Below, in pieces: positions 14,223-24,579 of a DNA stretch of 64,000 nucleotides (position 1 is the first letter of the stretch; every line of letters starts with the position of its first letter). The position numbers were made by a program, and so were the translations under genes. The notes beneath the pieces were generated by a model. It was not told the DNA's origin. It ran no database searches and saw nothing but the letters and a program-made list of their open reading frames with translations. Location of the stretch: assembly GCA_003118195.1 (NCBI GenBank), contig BEXV01000157.1:114751-178750 (forward strand), given 5' to 3'. Origin of the DNA: Hemicentrotus pulcherrimus. Its lineage: Eukaryota; Echinodermata; Echinoidea; Camarodonta; Strongylocentrotidae.

Positions 14223-14407
14223 AAAAAAAATCTTTGCATGGTGTAAAAAGGTACCATTTATTCTGTATTCAGGCACCTTAAAAGCCAGTTGTCACTGTCA
14301 TCTATTGTGTGATTNAAAAAAAATCTTTGCATGGTGTAAAAAGGTACCATTTATTCTGTATTCAGGCACCTTAAAAGCCAGTTGTCACTGTCATCTATTG
14401 TGTGATT
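14223..14407. repeat. Identical 92-bp duplication around a single N (probable assembly artefact)
   Basis: Bases 14223-14314 and 14316-14407 are identical over all 92 positions, beginning with A8 and ending GTGTGATT, with N at 14315 between them. A perfect duplicate separated by one unknown base is what results when two overlapping contig ends are joined without merging. The true sequence probably has one copy. The open frame crossing it is an artefact. Confidence 0.9.
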
Positions 14408-16650
14408 TTTTTTTAAGACCACTCATCTGTATCTACCACATTTCACTGGCTGCACGTTTATTTTAGAACGAGCCGATCAAAAGTTTGGTATAGCGCCATC
14501 AACTTATAGCTTCCGCCAACTTCAGCTATGTAATTTTGAAATCGCTTAGCTCCGAATATCAATGGCAGGGAAAAGGTAAACAAAGATTATAATGCAGGAA
14601 GCCTGCTTTTCCTAACCACTTTGATATCATGATTGTATAGGTAAAACTTTATTTATCATATTTCACCTAGGGAAAACTACCTTCGTCATATTCTTTGTCT
14701 GGTGGGACTGATAACAATAATGTTTTTGTTTTTTTTTTGGTCTTCTTTACCTACGATAGCCACATCATAATTAACAATGCTGCACCTTAGTACCCCGCAA
14801 TTATTGTTGTCAACCCAGGATTGCCAGGTACTCATTAACATAACTGGGTGGCAAGGGACATAATATGTGGGCAAAAAGACCATGTACACGGATGTAACCA
14901 CAGAGCTAGGATCTTACCAAGCTAACCGAGGACCTCTCATATGCGTCAAGAGCCTTCACCTATACACCTTCAATAGAACTCACATACTCAGAAATGGTTT
15001 TGTATTGCTGAGGTCGATATTACCAGGGCTATAGAGTTTGACCTAGAATGGGGTGAACTACATGACGTAAACGTGAGTCAAAACAATAGCCCGATTAATT
15101 TACTGGATTACTAGAACCAGTTAACGTTCATTTACAGCACTTTTTTTATCTTGAACATGCCAGATGACTTGGTAGGTCATTTGCACCAGGTTTTTACCGA
15201 CACAGCAACACCGAACTTCACATTTCTCCCTAACACACAACTTATCATCATGAAACCGAATCACAGCAAGACAACTCGTCACATAGACCAGCGAAATAAA
15301 CATGGATTGTGAATAGTGAATACAACGCGCGCGCATGATTTTTTTCGGGATCAGCAAAAAGGGTTCGTAGCAGTTTAGTCATATGCAACGCCAAGATGCT
15401 TCAGGGATGCAATATCAACAAGATCTGTGCGTGCGGGTGTGTGGGTGTGTATTATTCCTTTAATAATCCTCCCTGACTCATATAGATGACATCGGTGAAG
15501 GAACTCACTACGTCATCATCTCATGCATGTTGGAAGGGTCAATGATCGCCGAATATTAATTAACGTCTCGAAGAAGACCGAAGAGTAAGGAGGAAAAAAC
15601 GCGAAGATTAGTCGCTGAAATCAGACACTGATTGTGTAATGTACACTGAATGTAGAAAATATCATCTTACAGAGACAAATTACTTCGTCGTGTACGGCAA
15701 GGGAGTGTTAACACTGAGGGTTAGACGACCATGATGATAGTGCATAGCCCACTCTGATGTTGTGTTTGCGCTGCGGGCTCATAAGCCTATGTCAACCGGG
15801 GGTTGTCAACTGTTCGATTGTGTAAAGTGCGAATGCACTCAACAGGTACTTAAATTACGTAGTTTCTTAATCTACCTGGTGGATTTGAAAAGACAATATC
15901 TATACATCCCACAAGTTATTTGCAGTTGTACTTGTATTTTCATTGTCTATTTAAATAATTTAAGAAACGAGCAGTTTAAGAAATAAACGTATAACATCTG
16001 ACACGGGTCATTTTTTGATTTTAATTTGTTTGAAAACATTTTCATATGAAAACTAACTACAGACCCTAATACAAGTATACACCCCTCTTCTGTGACAATG
16101 GTCCGATATGTTCATGCAATGGCCCGTGTGCACAATACAGAAAAAAGTAAGATGCCGCTATAAACAAAATTACGTTCATTTCACAAGGTAACAACCTCGG
16201 ATGCTATCTGGGGATGTGCATGAACTGTGTTAACCGCAACAATGTGGCGGCAGTGGGTACATCACGCGATCATGGTAGTGCACATGAAGTACCGTCCATG
16301 TTATCCCACAATACCAAGGCGATGACATAATTTCCACTCGGTAAGAAAAGCAACGACGACAATAACAACAGCATGTGTGAAGCAAGAAGAGCCTGTATCC
16401 TCGAGAGGACCGGGGCTGAATGTCGTATTACGGAGTAATCATTGCCGTGATCAAGGGGGTTTCCACAGGTAACACCTACCTAAGTATGATGTTATCGAGA
16501 TAGAGACACGCATACTCGGGCTCATGTTGAGGGTAGCCAGACGGATGCATGGAAGAGAGAACATGCCCCGAAGGTGGATAAAGTGTTATGTGAACACAGC
16601 GTGTCGCGTTGAGACTAGCAATTTGTGTTTAGACGAGGAGAAGTTGAAGA
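14408..16650. other. Gene-free region
   Basis: No supported gene. It includes repeat E copy 2 and a GT-rich stretch at about 15428-15452. The 16080-16640 part is somewhat more GC-rich and CpG-containing than its flanks, but holds no clear frame. Confidence 0.55.
14976..15014. repeat. Dispersed repeat E, copy 2
   Basis: GGTTTTGTATTGCTGAGGTC and flanks match 14174-14213. The two copies are about 800 bases apart in direct orientation and probably belong to a longer dispersed element. Confidence 0.55.
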
Positions 16651-16676
16651 CATCATGATCACAACGGAATGTTTAT

Positions 16677-16677
16677 G

Positions 16678-16714
<37 letters not shown>

Positions 16715-16915
16715 GACGGCCAAAAGGACAGGCAGAGAGAGAAAAAAAGACGAGACTCAATAATGGACAGAAGCAGAACTCATAACGTAGAATACTCGAT
16801 GGAGAGACAGTGAGAAAGGGAGGGAGAGGATGGGATGTATAAACAAAGATAAATTGAAGCAGGAATAGAAGAGAGGAAAACAACAGAGGAGAGAAAGAGA
16901 GAAAGGAGGAGGACT
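16677..16915. repeat. (GA)n and purine-rich block
   Basis: A clean GA run of about 30 bases at 16680-16710 followed by imperfect purine-rich sequence to about 16915. The minus-strand ORFs over it (Ser/Leu-rich) are translation of the CT strand and not genes. Confidence 0.85.
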
Positions 16916-17798
16916 GATAAGCACTATCGCAGGGGCTGAGATCGGATACAAAGGATGTTTTTTTTTTAAAGATCATGGACAATGGCTCACTGAAATAATC
17001 AAAATGGTTAATTTTGTTCGCAATACATTATAATGTCCATGTCGGAGACACTGAACATTGCTTTACTAGGTAGGCCTAGTTGTTATTAAGATGACTCTAA
17101 AACCCAGGCATGAAGCTGTTTATGTAACCAGATGCGCGGGATAATCTATATGCAATGAGCTTAGTATAATCGAAGCTGGCAAACGTCACACCTGCGACTA
17201 TTTCTCTTCATGTAGCCGTTATTGACAGCATCTCGTATTATGAGTGATATCAAGCACTTCATAAGGATGCTTGATGTTCAACAAAGCACATTCTATTACG
17301 TTTAAACTTAGAAAGCATCTTCATCGTCAGTACCATCAAGATCCTTCTCCTCCTCCTCCTTCTCCTCATCACCATAATACTAACAAACACTTGCGATCAT
17401 TTTGGTATGCATCGAGGGCGTCCTTTAACGCGTTTCACCTCAAATAACCCCTTGCGCTGCCACTCATTCAGTGCAACCTTAGAAAAATACAGGAGGACAG
17501 AGAAAGAAAAATGAGAAAAGGGGGAAAAAGAGAAGAAGTTAAACATTTAAGGAGGAAGCACATTGTGTAATTTCATCTGGTCGCGTTGGTGTTCGTTAAC
17601 ATACTCGTTGGGGCCTCAGGTTGCGTTCATCACACGTAGTTTACACGGATCACCTGCCCGCGAGTTGCGGGTGAGAACGTCTGCTCGTGGGTGCATCGAC
17701 TGAACGGGCAGACGAAACGGCGCCAACCGACGAGGTTTTTCCCCCGCGCGCTCTTACTCATACCTTAAAGGTAACTGTCTCCTAGACACCCTAGACAC
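16916..17798. other. Gene-free region with a CpG-rich segment
   Basis: Contains a CTC-rich tract at 17345-17372 and a compact CpG-rich segment at about 17580-17760 (for example CGCGAGTTGCGGGTG and CCCCCGCGCGCTC). No reading frame is supported. The CpG-rich part is a candidate regulatory island. Confidence 0.4.
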
Positions 17799-18055
17799 TT
17801 GTTTTCTCTCCCTCTCTCTTTCTCTCTACCCCTCTCTCTCTATCTGTCTTTCTCTCTACCTCTCTCTGTCCTCGCTCTCTCAGTCTGTCTCTCTCTGTCT
17901 CTCTCTCTCTCTCTGCCCCCTTCTCTCTCTCGCTCTCTCTCAAACACGCACACACACACGCACATCCACACAAACACAATCTCTCTCCCATCAATCTCCC
18001 ACCCCCTCTCTCCCTGCCTCTCTATTTATTCAATCTCTCTCGCTTTAATCGTATG
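17799..18055. repeat. CT-rich and CA microsatellite block
   Basis: About 250 bases of almost pure pyrimidine on the plus strand (TCTC with CTCTGT variants), with a CACACACA run at about 17945-17975. ORFs on either strand here are low-complexity and non-coding. Confidence 0.9.
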
Positions 18056-18250
18056 CCTTCTTCCATTTCCCGTTGATAAAGTGACGTAGGCATTCTGGTG
18101 AGCTGAAATATTTTCGCAATAGAATTATTCCATTAACAGACAGAAGAACTATAAACCATGCACCAAGTGAGTGTTGGGTTACGTTGTTTAAATATAGATC
18201 ATTATTAACACTCCACTTTGACATCCACAGGCTCTGTTAAGAATGGAACC

Positions 18251-18625
18251 TAATAATAATGATAAATAATAATGATAATATTAATAATAATATTTTTAAA
18301 AAATACTATCAATTATAATAATTCCAATGATAATAATAATGATAATGATTATTAATAAAAATACAAATAATAGTAATAACAATATTAAATATAATAGTGG
18401 GTTCTTCTGCAGATATGATTCTCCTGGCGCTCCTCAACTATCACCCCAGCTTCAGCATGGCTGCCATTATGGCTCGCTAGCATTGCAAGGAATTTATTCC
18501 TGCCAGGTGCCCATTTATCTCACCTTAGTCGAGTGTGGCAAATGTAGATTAATGTCTTGCCAAAGGACATCAGTCGTCGCTATTACAATGGTTCAAAACC
18601 ATCCATACCTTTATTCGAAATGCCC
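18251..18625 (-). mobile_element. tRNA-derived SINE, head-degraded copy with AAT tail
   Basis: A long AAT/GATAAT tail (18251-18400) followed by a body sharing GTGGGTTCT, GGAATT, TTCCTGCCAGG, CCCATTTA, GGCAAATGTAGAT and CTTGCCAAAGGACAT in the same order as the copy at 55910-56146. The tail on the left places the element on the minus strand. The tRNA-like head is eroded, so the right boundary is approximate. Confidence 0.65.
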
Positions 18626-18639
18626 CAACTGAACTTTCC

Positions 18640-21065
18640 AACGTAAACGTAAACAATTCACGAGGTACAATTTAGGTTCCAGTTAAATTACATCTATAAG
18701 ATGATTGCAATCATTAACGACAAATATTTGTGCAGTATAATAAAACGTGTCGTCGCATTTAGTATCTCGTTATACTTTTGTTGTATGCCCTGCTGTCTCC
18801 CAATTTGTACGGGAATCTAGTCATAAATGCAAATTCTCCTCCACCTTCTCACATAAATGTTCGTCCCATAGGTACATTTTTTAATGAAATCTTTCTGGGT
18901 TGAAAAAAAAAAGTCATGAATAAAGAGAAAACCTGAAGAGAAAAATACGAAAAGGGCATGCGTTCAATATTGTAGATGATGATGGTAAGTACAGGAGAAG
19001 AAGGGTTAAGGAAACTAAACGATTAAGCACAAATGACCCACATCAACAAGTCATCGACTCTAAGATAACCAGTCCTTTGAGATCTTGTGTCCTTAGGTCA
19101 AAAACATAAACGACAGCGAAAATTGGACTCCACTGACCCACTAATTATCATTACTGCAAATAAAACCATTTCAACTGGAAATGTAATAGGCAAAACTGCT
19201 CGAGGAAAGAAATTTAAGGGGGAAAGAGAAAAATAAAAAGAGAAAATAAAGCTGGGGAAAAAAACGCAGCGTTTATTATGACGACCAACGTCGAAGTTTT
19301 AAAAGTAGCAGGTATGAAATTAAATACTTTGTCAGGAAATACAAGTTAAACAATATTTCCCATAGAGACTAAATCCTGTTGAAATATTGGAGTTGATGTA
19401 GAAGTTGGTAAATTGATATTTTTGGAGGAAATACTTGACATATTTCTGGTGTCGCAGGCTGCACAAAATAAAGCTCTCAGTCTGAAACCTTCGTATAGCA
19501 GTGATTGAGCTTGAACTGTGACCAGACAATGTCAAAGGCCTAAATCATTCATATCCGATTAGACTTTTATGCCTTTCAAGTGAGAAATATTTTTAATACA
19601 AATATATGTCGTCACTTTACGTCTCACTTAGAGCCATGCATTAATATTATCAAATTATGAAGATCCAGCTTCAGAACTGACAGTTTGAATTGGTTATTCG
19701 TAAGAGAACTTTGAATAGAATAAATAATTATTGAATGAATAATTTATATCCCTGTTGTTTTCTTTTATGATATTTTTGAAATAATTTTTTTTTTTAAATC
19801 TCATCAAAATTCAATTCAAACGTACTACACAACCACGGGATTTAAATTTGATTCTTTTGCAACATCCTATGTAAGGGCAACTCGCTTTTAATTACCTGAT
19901 CCAATATGCAAGGATATTCAGTGTCTATGAAACTCGAAATTGATCAATTTGTCATTCGGAGGTCGAAGGTCATTACAAATGAAAGCAATGGCTGTCTTCT
20001 CTTTAGGTTCACCGTGCTCACCTAAGCACAAATATAGAGCAACCCTGCATGGAATATTAAATTGTATGCTGTAGGTTTTGGAATGATTTTAGCCTCGGGT
20101 TACAGACAGATGCATGAACACTGTACTGGTGCAATATGTGCACAACAACTCTTCAACATCAATAATGATCTTCACTTTAAAGAACGGGTCCGTGAGCTTT
20201 CAAAAATGGAACTGGCCTAGTTGGTCTGTATTACTTATAAATAAAAAATGTAGTTGACTAATTAATCTCTCGTAAATACACTCAGTGCGTCGTATTTTTA
20301 GAGAGCGTTTTACGTACAATCCTGCGATCTCTATTAAACGAAGCGTAGTATTTCAGTAATTCACCTCTCCTTGATACCTTCAAAGTGAATTATATTCCCC
20401 AGAATTTGATTTTACAATGCTAATATGTAAACAACAAGACCTCGTAGCCCAAACATGCTTAATGATATCTTGTGATGCCGCACTGAATTTCCAACCGCTG
20501 TATAATAACCGATGGAATGAAAATGGGACTTTCGCGGGAAAATTGCCAGTGTGCGATTTCCTGCAGGAGGCTATTATAAGCCAAGTGTGCACACACCGTT
20601 CGAGTGTGCTTCGACAAAGGAGTGAGAGAAGGCGGAGTGCCTTTAAATGAGAGGGGAGTCATTCCACGGTCACCAATGTCAGGGACCTCCGTGACCTTCT
20701 CTCGCCCGCCATCAAGACATTATTTGGAGGTAATACACCGTCAACCTCAAAACGAAATAAGGCTCAGAAATCGGCTAGAATACCATCATTAAAACCGTCT
20801 ACCGTGACTCATCTCAATTCATGACATTCTCTCATTGCAGTCCAAGTGATTAACCCTTTCTCTCTCTCTCTGCCGGCGTGTACAGTGATACCACCAGTCA
20901 CGCAGAGAGGTGCCTCTTAAAACCCCAGGGGTGCGAAGGTGTACCCTTTAAGGTGTGGGCGCAACTCTTAAAGAGCCTTAATTAAAATGAACAATCACTG
21001 TCATTTTTCAAATCATACAGCAGTGAATCCTTATCAAGTAATAGTGGTACATATGCCAGCTTTAC
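18640..21065. other. Gene-free region containing a DR1 site
   Basis: AT-rich with no supported gene. The 20560-20760 part is more GC- and CpG-rich. A CT run lies at 20863-20876. Confidence 0.55.
19960..19972 (+). promoter_or_regulatory. DR1 nuclear-receptor element
   Basis: AGGTCGAAGGTCA is a direct repeat of AGGTCA with one-base spacing and a single mismatch (AGGTCG in the first half). DR1 is bound by COUP-TF, HNF4 and RXR dimers. It lies about 18.2 kb upstream of the proposed COUP-TF start. By my estimate, a DR1 with at most one mismatch is expected about 0.3 times in a window this size, so chance is possible. Confidence 0.35.
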
Positions 21066-21424
21066 ATAAAGATAAAGTTGAGTTCTGGTAATACAAATGC
21101 ATTGTGAAAGAAACGGTGCGGAATCAATCAAGAAAGGTTGATCATATAGCGTAAGTATTAGTATGTACTGCAAAGTTCTGGAGTCATCAAAATGATAACT
21201 TTGGCCCAGTCTTGGTAAAGTAACAAGCACCGTACACAGAAAGATGTATATTGGACTACACAAACACGTGGCCTCATTTTTGTTTACCTTTTACTTGTCA
21301 TATTTAGAATATGAAGGCATATGAAGGGCTATGCTGTCTGATGTTCTTCCACACTTGCATAATAACAATAAGAATCCTCACAAATTATTGTTTACCTCAA
21401 CCCAGAACTCAACCTTTTCTTTAA
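21066..21424 (+). mobile_element. MITE family A, copy 1 (internally deleted)
   Basis: A non-autonomous element with inverted ends: left ATAAAGATAAAGTTGAG, right CTCAACCTTTTCTTTAA. The internal order matches the copies at 31559 and 43668 (GGTTGATCAT, GGAGTCATCAAAATGAT, GCACCGTACACAGAAAGATG, ATTTAGAATATGAAGGCAT). It lacks about 35 bases found in the other copies between ACACGTGGC and the ATATTTAGAAT part. The minus-strand frame over it is not conserved as protein. Confidence 0.8.
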
Positions 21425-21485
21425 CGGTCGAGGGTCATAACCCTTTTATTAAAAAGTTCAGATGGTTTGTCAAAATTAACCACCA

Positions 21486-21507
21486 CTCTCTCTCTCTCTC
21501 TCTCTGA
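21486..21507. repeat. (CT)n microsatellite
   Basis: Eleven CT units just right of MITE A copy 1. Confidence 0.9.
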
Positions 21508-21737
21508 CTGATTATGGCGGCAACGCGAGTGATTATTCTCCCGGGTACCAGACAACAGGAAGGAGGAGAGGAAGATACATGGATAAATGAATGAAAGGGG
21601 CTATCCCCAGGTATGATAACAGGTTGTCATTCGTTTGGTAGGAGTTGGTTGTCAAGAGAGGATGTACCAGTACATTGTTGTCGTGTATGGCACTTTGTTC
21701 AGAAGGATTCACATGTACAGGATAAATGTCACAACTT

Positions 21738-21899
21738 CATAAGCATACTGTAGATTATGCACAAGGTCATTGGAATATAACGCGTATAATATGCAAATTG
21801 TTAATCAATTGTGTGTTACATAAGCATACTGTAGATTATGCACAAAGTCATTGGAATATAACGCGTGTAATATGCACATTGTTAAGCAATTATGTGTAA
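21738..21899. repeat. Tandem 81-bp duplication
   Basis: Two adjacent units beginning CATAAGCATACTGTAGATTA at 21738 and 21819, about five mismatches apart, so an old duplication and not an assembly error. Shorter variants of the GTGTAACT/GTTAA end continue to about 21975. Confidence 0.85.
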
Positions 21900-24538
21900 C
21901 TGTTAATGATCTCGTGTAACTATGGTAACAATGATGTGCAATTATAAATTCACAATAATTGTGTGTAACTGCATGACATGGCATAGCCACCTCCTTGCTC
22001 TTTATTAATCCGCCGCTTTTTTAATGAATCAGAAGCCCGATTTTGTGTGTGACTGATTTAATACATACATTACTACCTGCAGCACTGACTCGGTTAATAT
22101 CTACGTAAGATACAACAGATTACCAATACCAAATCAATGATAAGAAACGTACTTCTAGAAAATCAGTTTCCAGAACTGGGATCAAATAAATTGGTATAAC
22201 TATGCACCTGGTGTCGTATTATTCACAACTTCTGTGAAGATGTGATTCTTTCAGTACCAGGTTTAATCAAATCGGGCATCGTTTACATGATTTGACAATT
22301 ATCATTTCCATATCTAGACGCCTAGATTACCATGGTTAACTTTTGTATTGATTGAGAACATACTTATCACATACCATAATTGTTATCAGCTAACCTCGAA
22401 ATTACCATATGTCATGTTTCGCATTTTATTGCATACCTACCCATCCATTTACAAATTTGTTATCCATAACTCATTAGTGAAAATGTAAAAATGTACTCGT
22501 AATTTATGGATCAACAACCAGTATTCTCTCAAATGTCGAAGTTGTATTTTGTATAACTTATTTTCGATAAGTCCTATCCTCAGCATTGTCTTATATTTCT
22601 CTCTTCCTATCTCTCCCTTTATCTCTCTTTCCCCTCCCTTTCTCTCCCTCTGTCATACTTCTCCTGGATATCCTGTGCTGTCTGTGTCCCCCTACCCCTC
22701 GTCTTTACTTCTCTCCACCCCTTTTGTTCTCTCTTCTCTCTTATTTCGAACAATCTTTTCATTATGATTGTGGAATAGATTAAAGCAATTGTTACTTGTC
22801 TAGCGAACTTTATTAATTTATACGTACTTGCATAACTGATTTATTTAGACAATTCAATTGTGTTATCTCTTAAAGTCACACTGTCCTACTTGCAGCTACT
22901 TGTCCCTCTATATAGAAAACTTCCCTAATCGGTGCCTGTTGGTCCCCCATGATCCTCGTTTTACAATATTAAATGAAAGCTGAGTTTAATGAGATAGTCA
23001 CCTGTCACAGTGACCTCGCTGTCTCGCTGGGTGGTCTAATCCCTTCTAAATGAAGTAGTAAAGCCTGCCTTTAATACGATTTGCTAGATAAATTTACTTT
23101 GGATTAATTGTGTTTGAATAATCATTCATGTTTTAACACAATGTACACAATTCCGCAATTCAGCCATCTGGCTGTAAATGAATATTCTATATAAACCATT
23201 TAACATACCATACCATACGGAAAAAAAACATGCATATCAATTTATCACGATTCGGTTAGTACATGGGGTAGTGCTACTGCGGTAAAACAATTTGGTATAG
23301 TAGTTTAATGGCCGCGTTCTGAAAGCGAGTTCTAAAGCGTGCCTACCAAAATGTATCATAACTTTAATATCAAGAAAATCACATGATACCATCAATATCT
23401 CATATCTAAAGGAATTAATCATGTTATCCAAAAGTACTATCCATTGTTTAACAATACACGATTGCCTAAAAGAATGTCATGAAATTAATTCAAAGACAAT
23501 TTGAATACACTTTTGTATAACCTATACGAAATCTTGTTAAGACTATGTACCATTTTATTCTCATATTCGCATATTTCAAATGGTGATGGACATGGTTATT
23601 CCCATAAAATTCAGTTGGTTTCTCGAAAGGCTTTGCCATCGTGTTTAGTCCAAATAATTACCAAGATAAACTTCTTTCTTTGAAGCAATAAAGGTCCAAC
23701 AACTCACATGAACATTTGCTTTTATAGGTTTAACTGCAGAATAGTTTTTTTCTGGTGATGCCCCAAATAATACCATAATTCGAATTGAAATGAAAGATTA
23801 ATATCTTTAACCATGTTGTGTGAATTTAAATTGCATTTTCGTCTCAAAAAATTACATTAAGGCTTCAAGTAGGACGCCGTTCATATATGTTAAAGGAAAA
23901 ATGAGCACAAGGTGAAATCTAAAATTATCCCTAAAATGATTAGAACATCTGTGAATCATGTTTGGGTGAAAACCTACTGCCAACAAGACAAGAAGTTTCA
24001 TAGTTAAAACACTCAAGAAACAGAAATAAATCAGCAAATAAAAATCATCAAGATAAAATTTGGCACTCAAGGTGCATTGACCATATCAACAAACGAAAAT
24101 AAGTAAGCAAAATTTATATAGGACTAAAGAAACGCGAAACGAAAACGTTAACGGCGACGGCGATGGTTATCATAGGTTTGCGCCTTCGCTGGTTGTGACT
24201 TCATCATCACATTGTTTGGTTCAAGATGCTGACATAATAAAACCAAGTCTCCTCCCCCATTTGAGTTCAGTGTCCTCTCCACATGTCATTTATATGCTAA
24301 ACGACAGATCACCCTTTTTCCCTTTTTGTCATTCATGTCTATGTGAATTGAGGCGCGCCACTGAATTACTTCCCAGATATCAATAATGGAATATATGTGA
24401 AATACGATGATGAATAATACCAACAATTAAATAATCAGATCCCTGCAATGCTCTTGGTGAAAAGCGACATCCATGTGGAGTTAGAGACTTAATTAATCCG
24501 TGTTATAGGCATACCATATAGTGGTGCAATATACATAT
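21900..24538. other. Gene-free region with CT-rich block
   Basis: No supported gene. CT-rich low complexity at about 22584-22760 produces spurious Ser/Leu-rich frames. An imperfect inverted AGGTCA-type pair, CTGTCACAGTGACCT, lies at 23002-23016. Confidence 0.55.
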
Positions 24539-24579
24539 ACAATCTATTGTGGTCCAATATACAGACCACAGTAGATTGT
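24539..24579. repeat. Hairpin: 16-bp stem, 9-base loop
   Basis: Left arm ACAATCTATTGTGGTC (24539-24554), loop 24555-24563, right arm GACCACAGTAGATTGT (24564-24579), with one mismatch that would be a G-U pair in RNA. The stretch GTGGTGCAATATACA just upstream (24521-24535) is a direct copy of GTGGTCCAATATACA, which spans the left arm and the loop. Too short for a normal microRNA precursor; more likely a small transposon relic. Confidence 0.6.

Noticed and set aside
16659..18089. ORFs over GA and CT blocks
   Set aside because: Simple-repeat translations.
21066..21424. 93-codon frame in MITE A copy 1
   Set aside because: Not open in the other copies; the element is non-coding.
23002..23016. Inverted AGGTCA palindrome with 3-base spacing
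   Set aside because: One half-site has three mismatches; expected by chance in this length of DNA.
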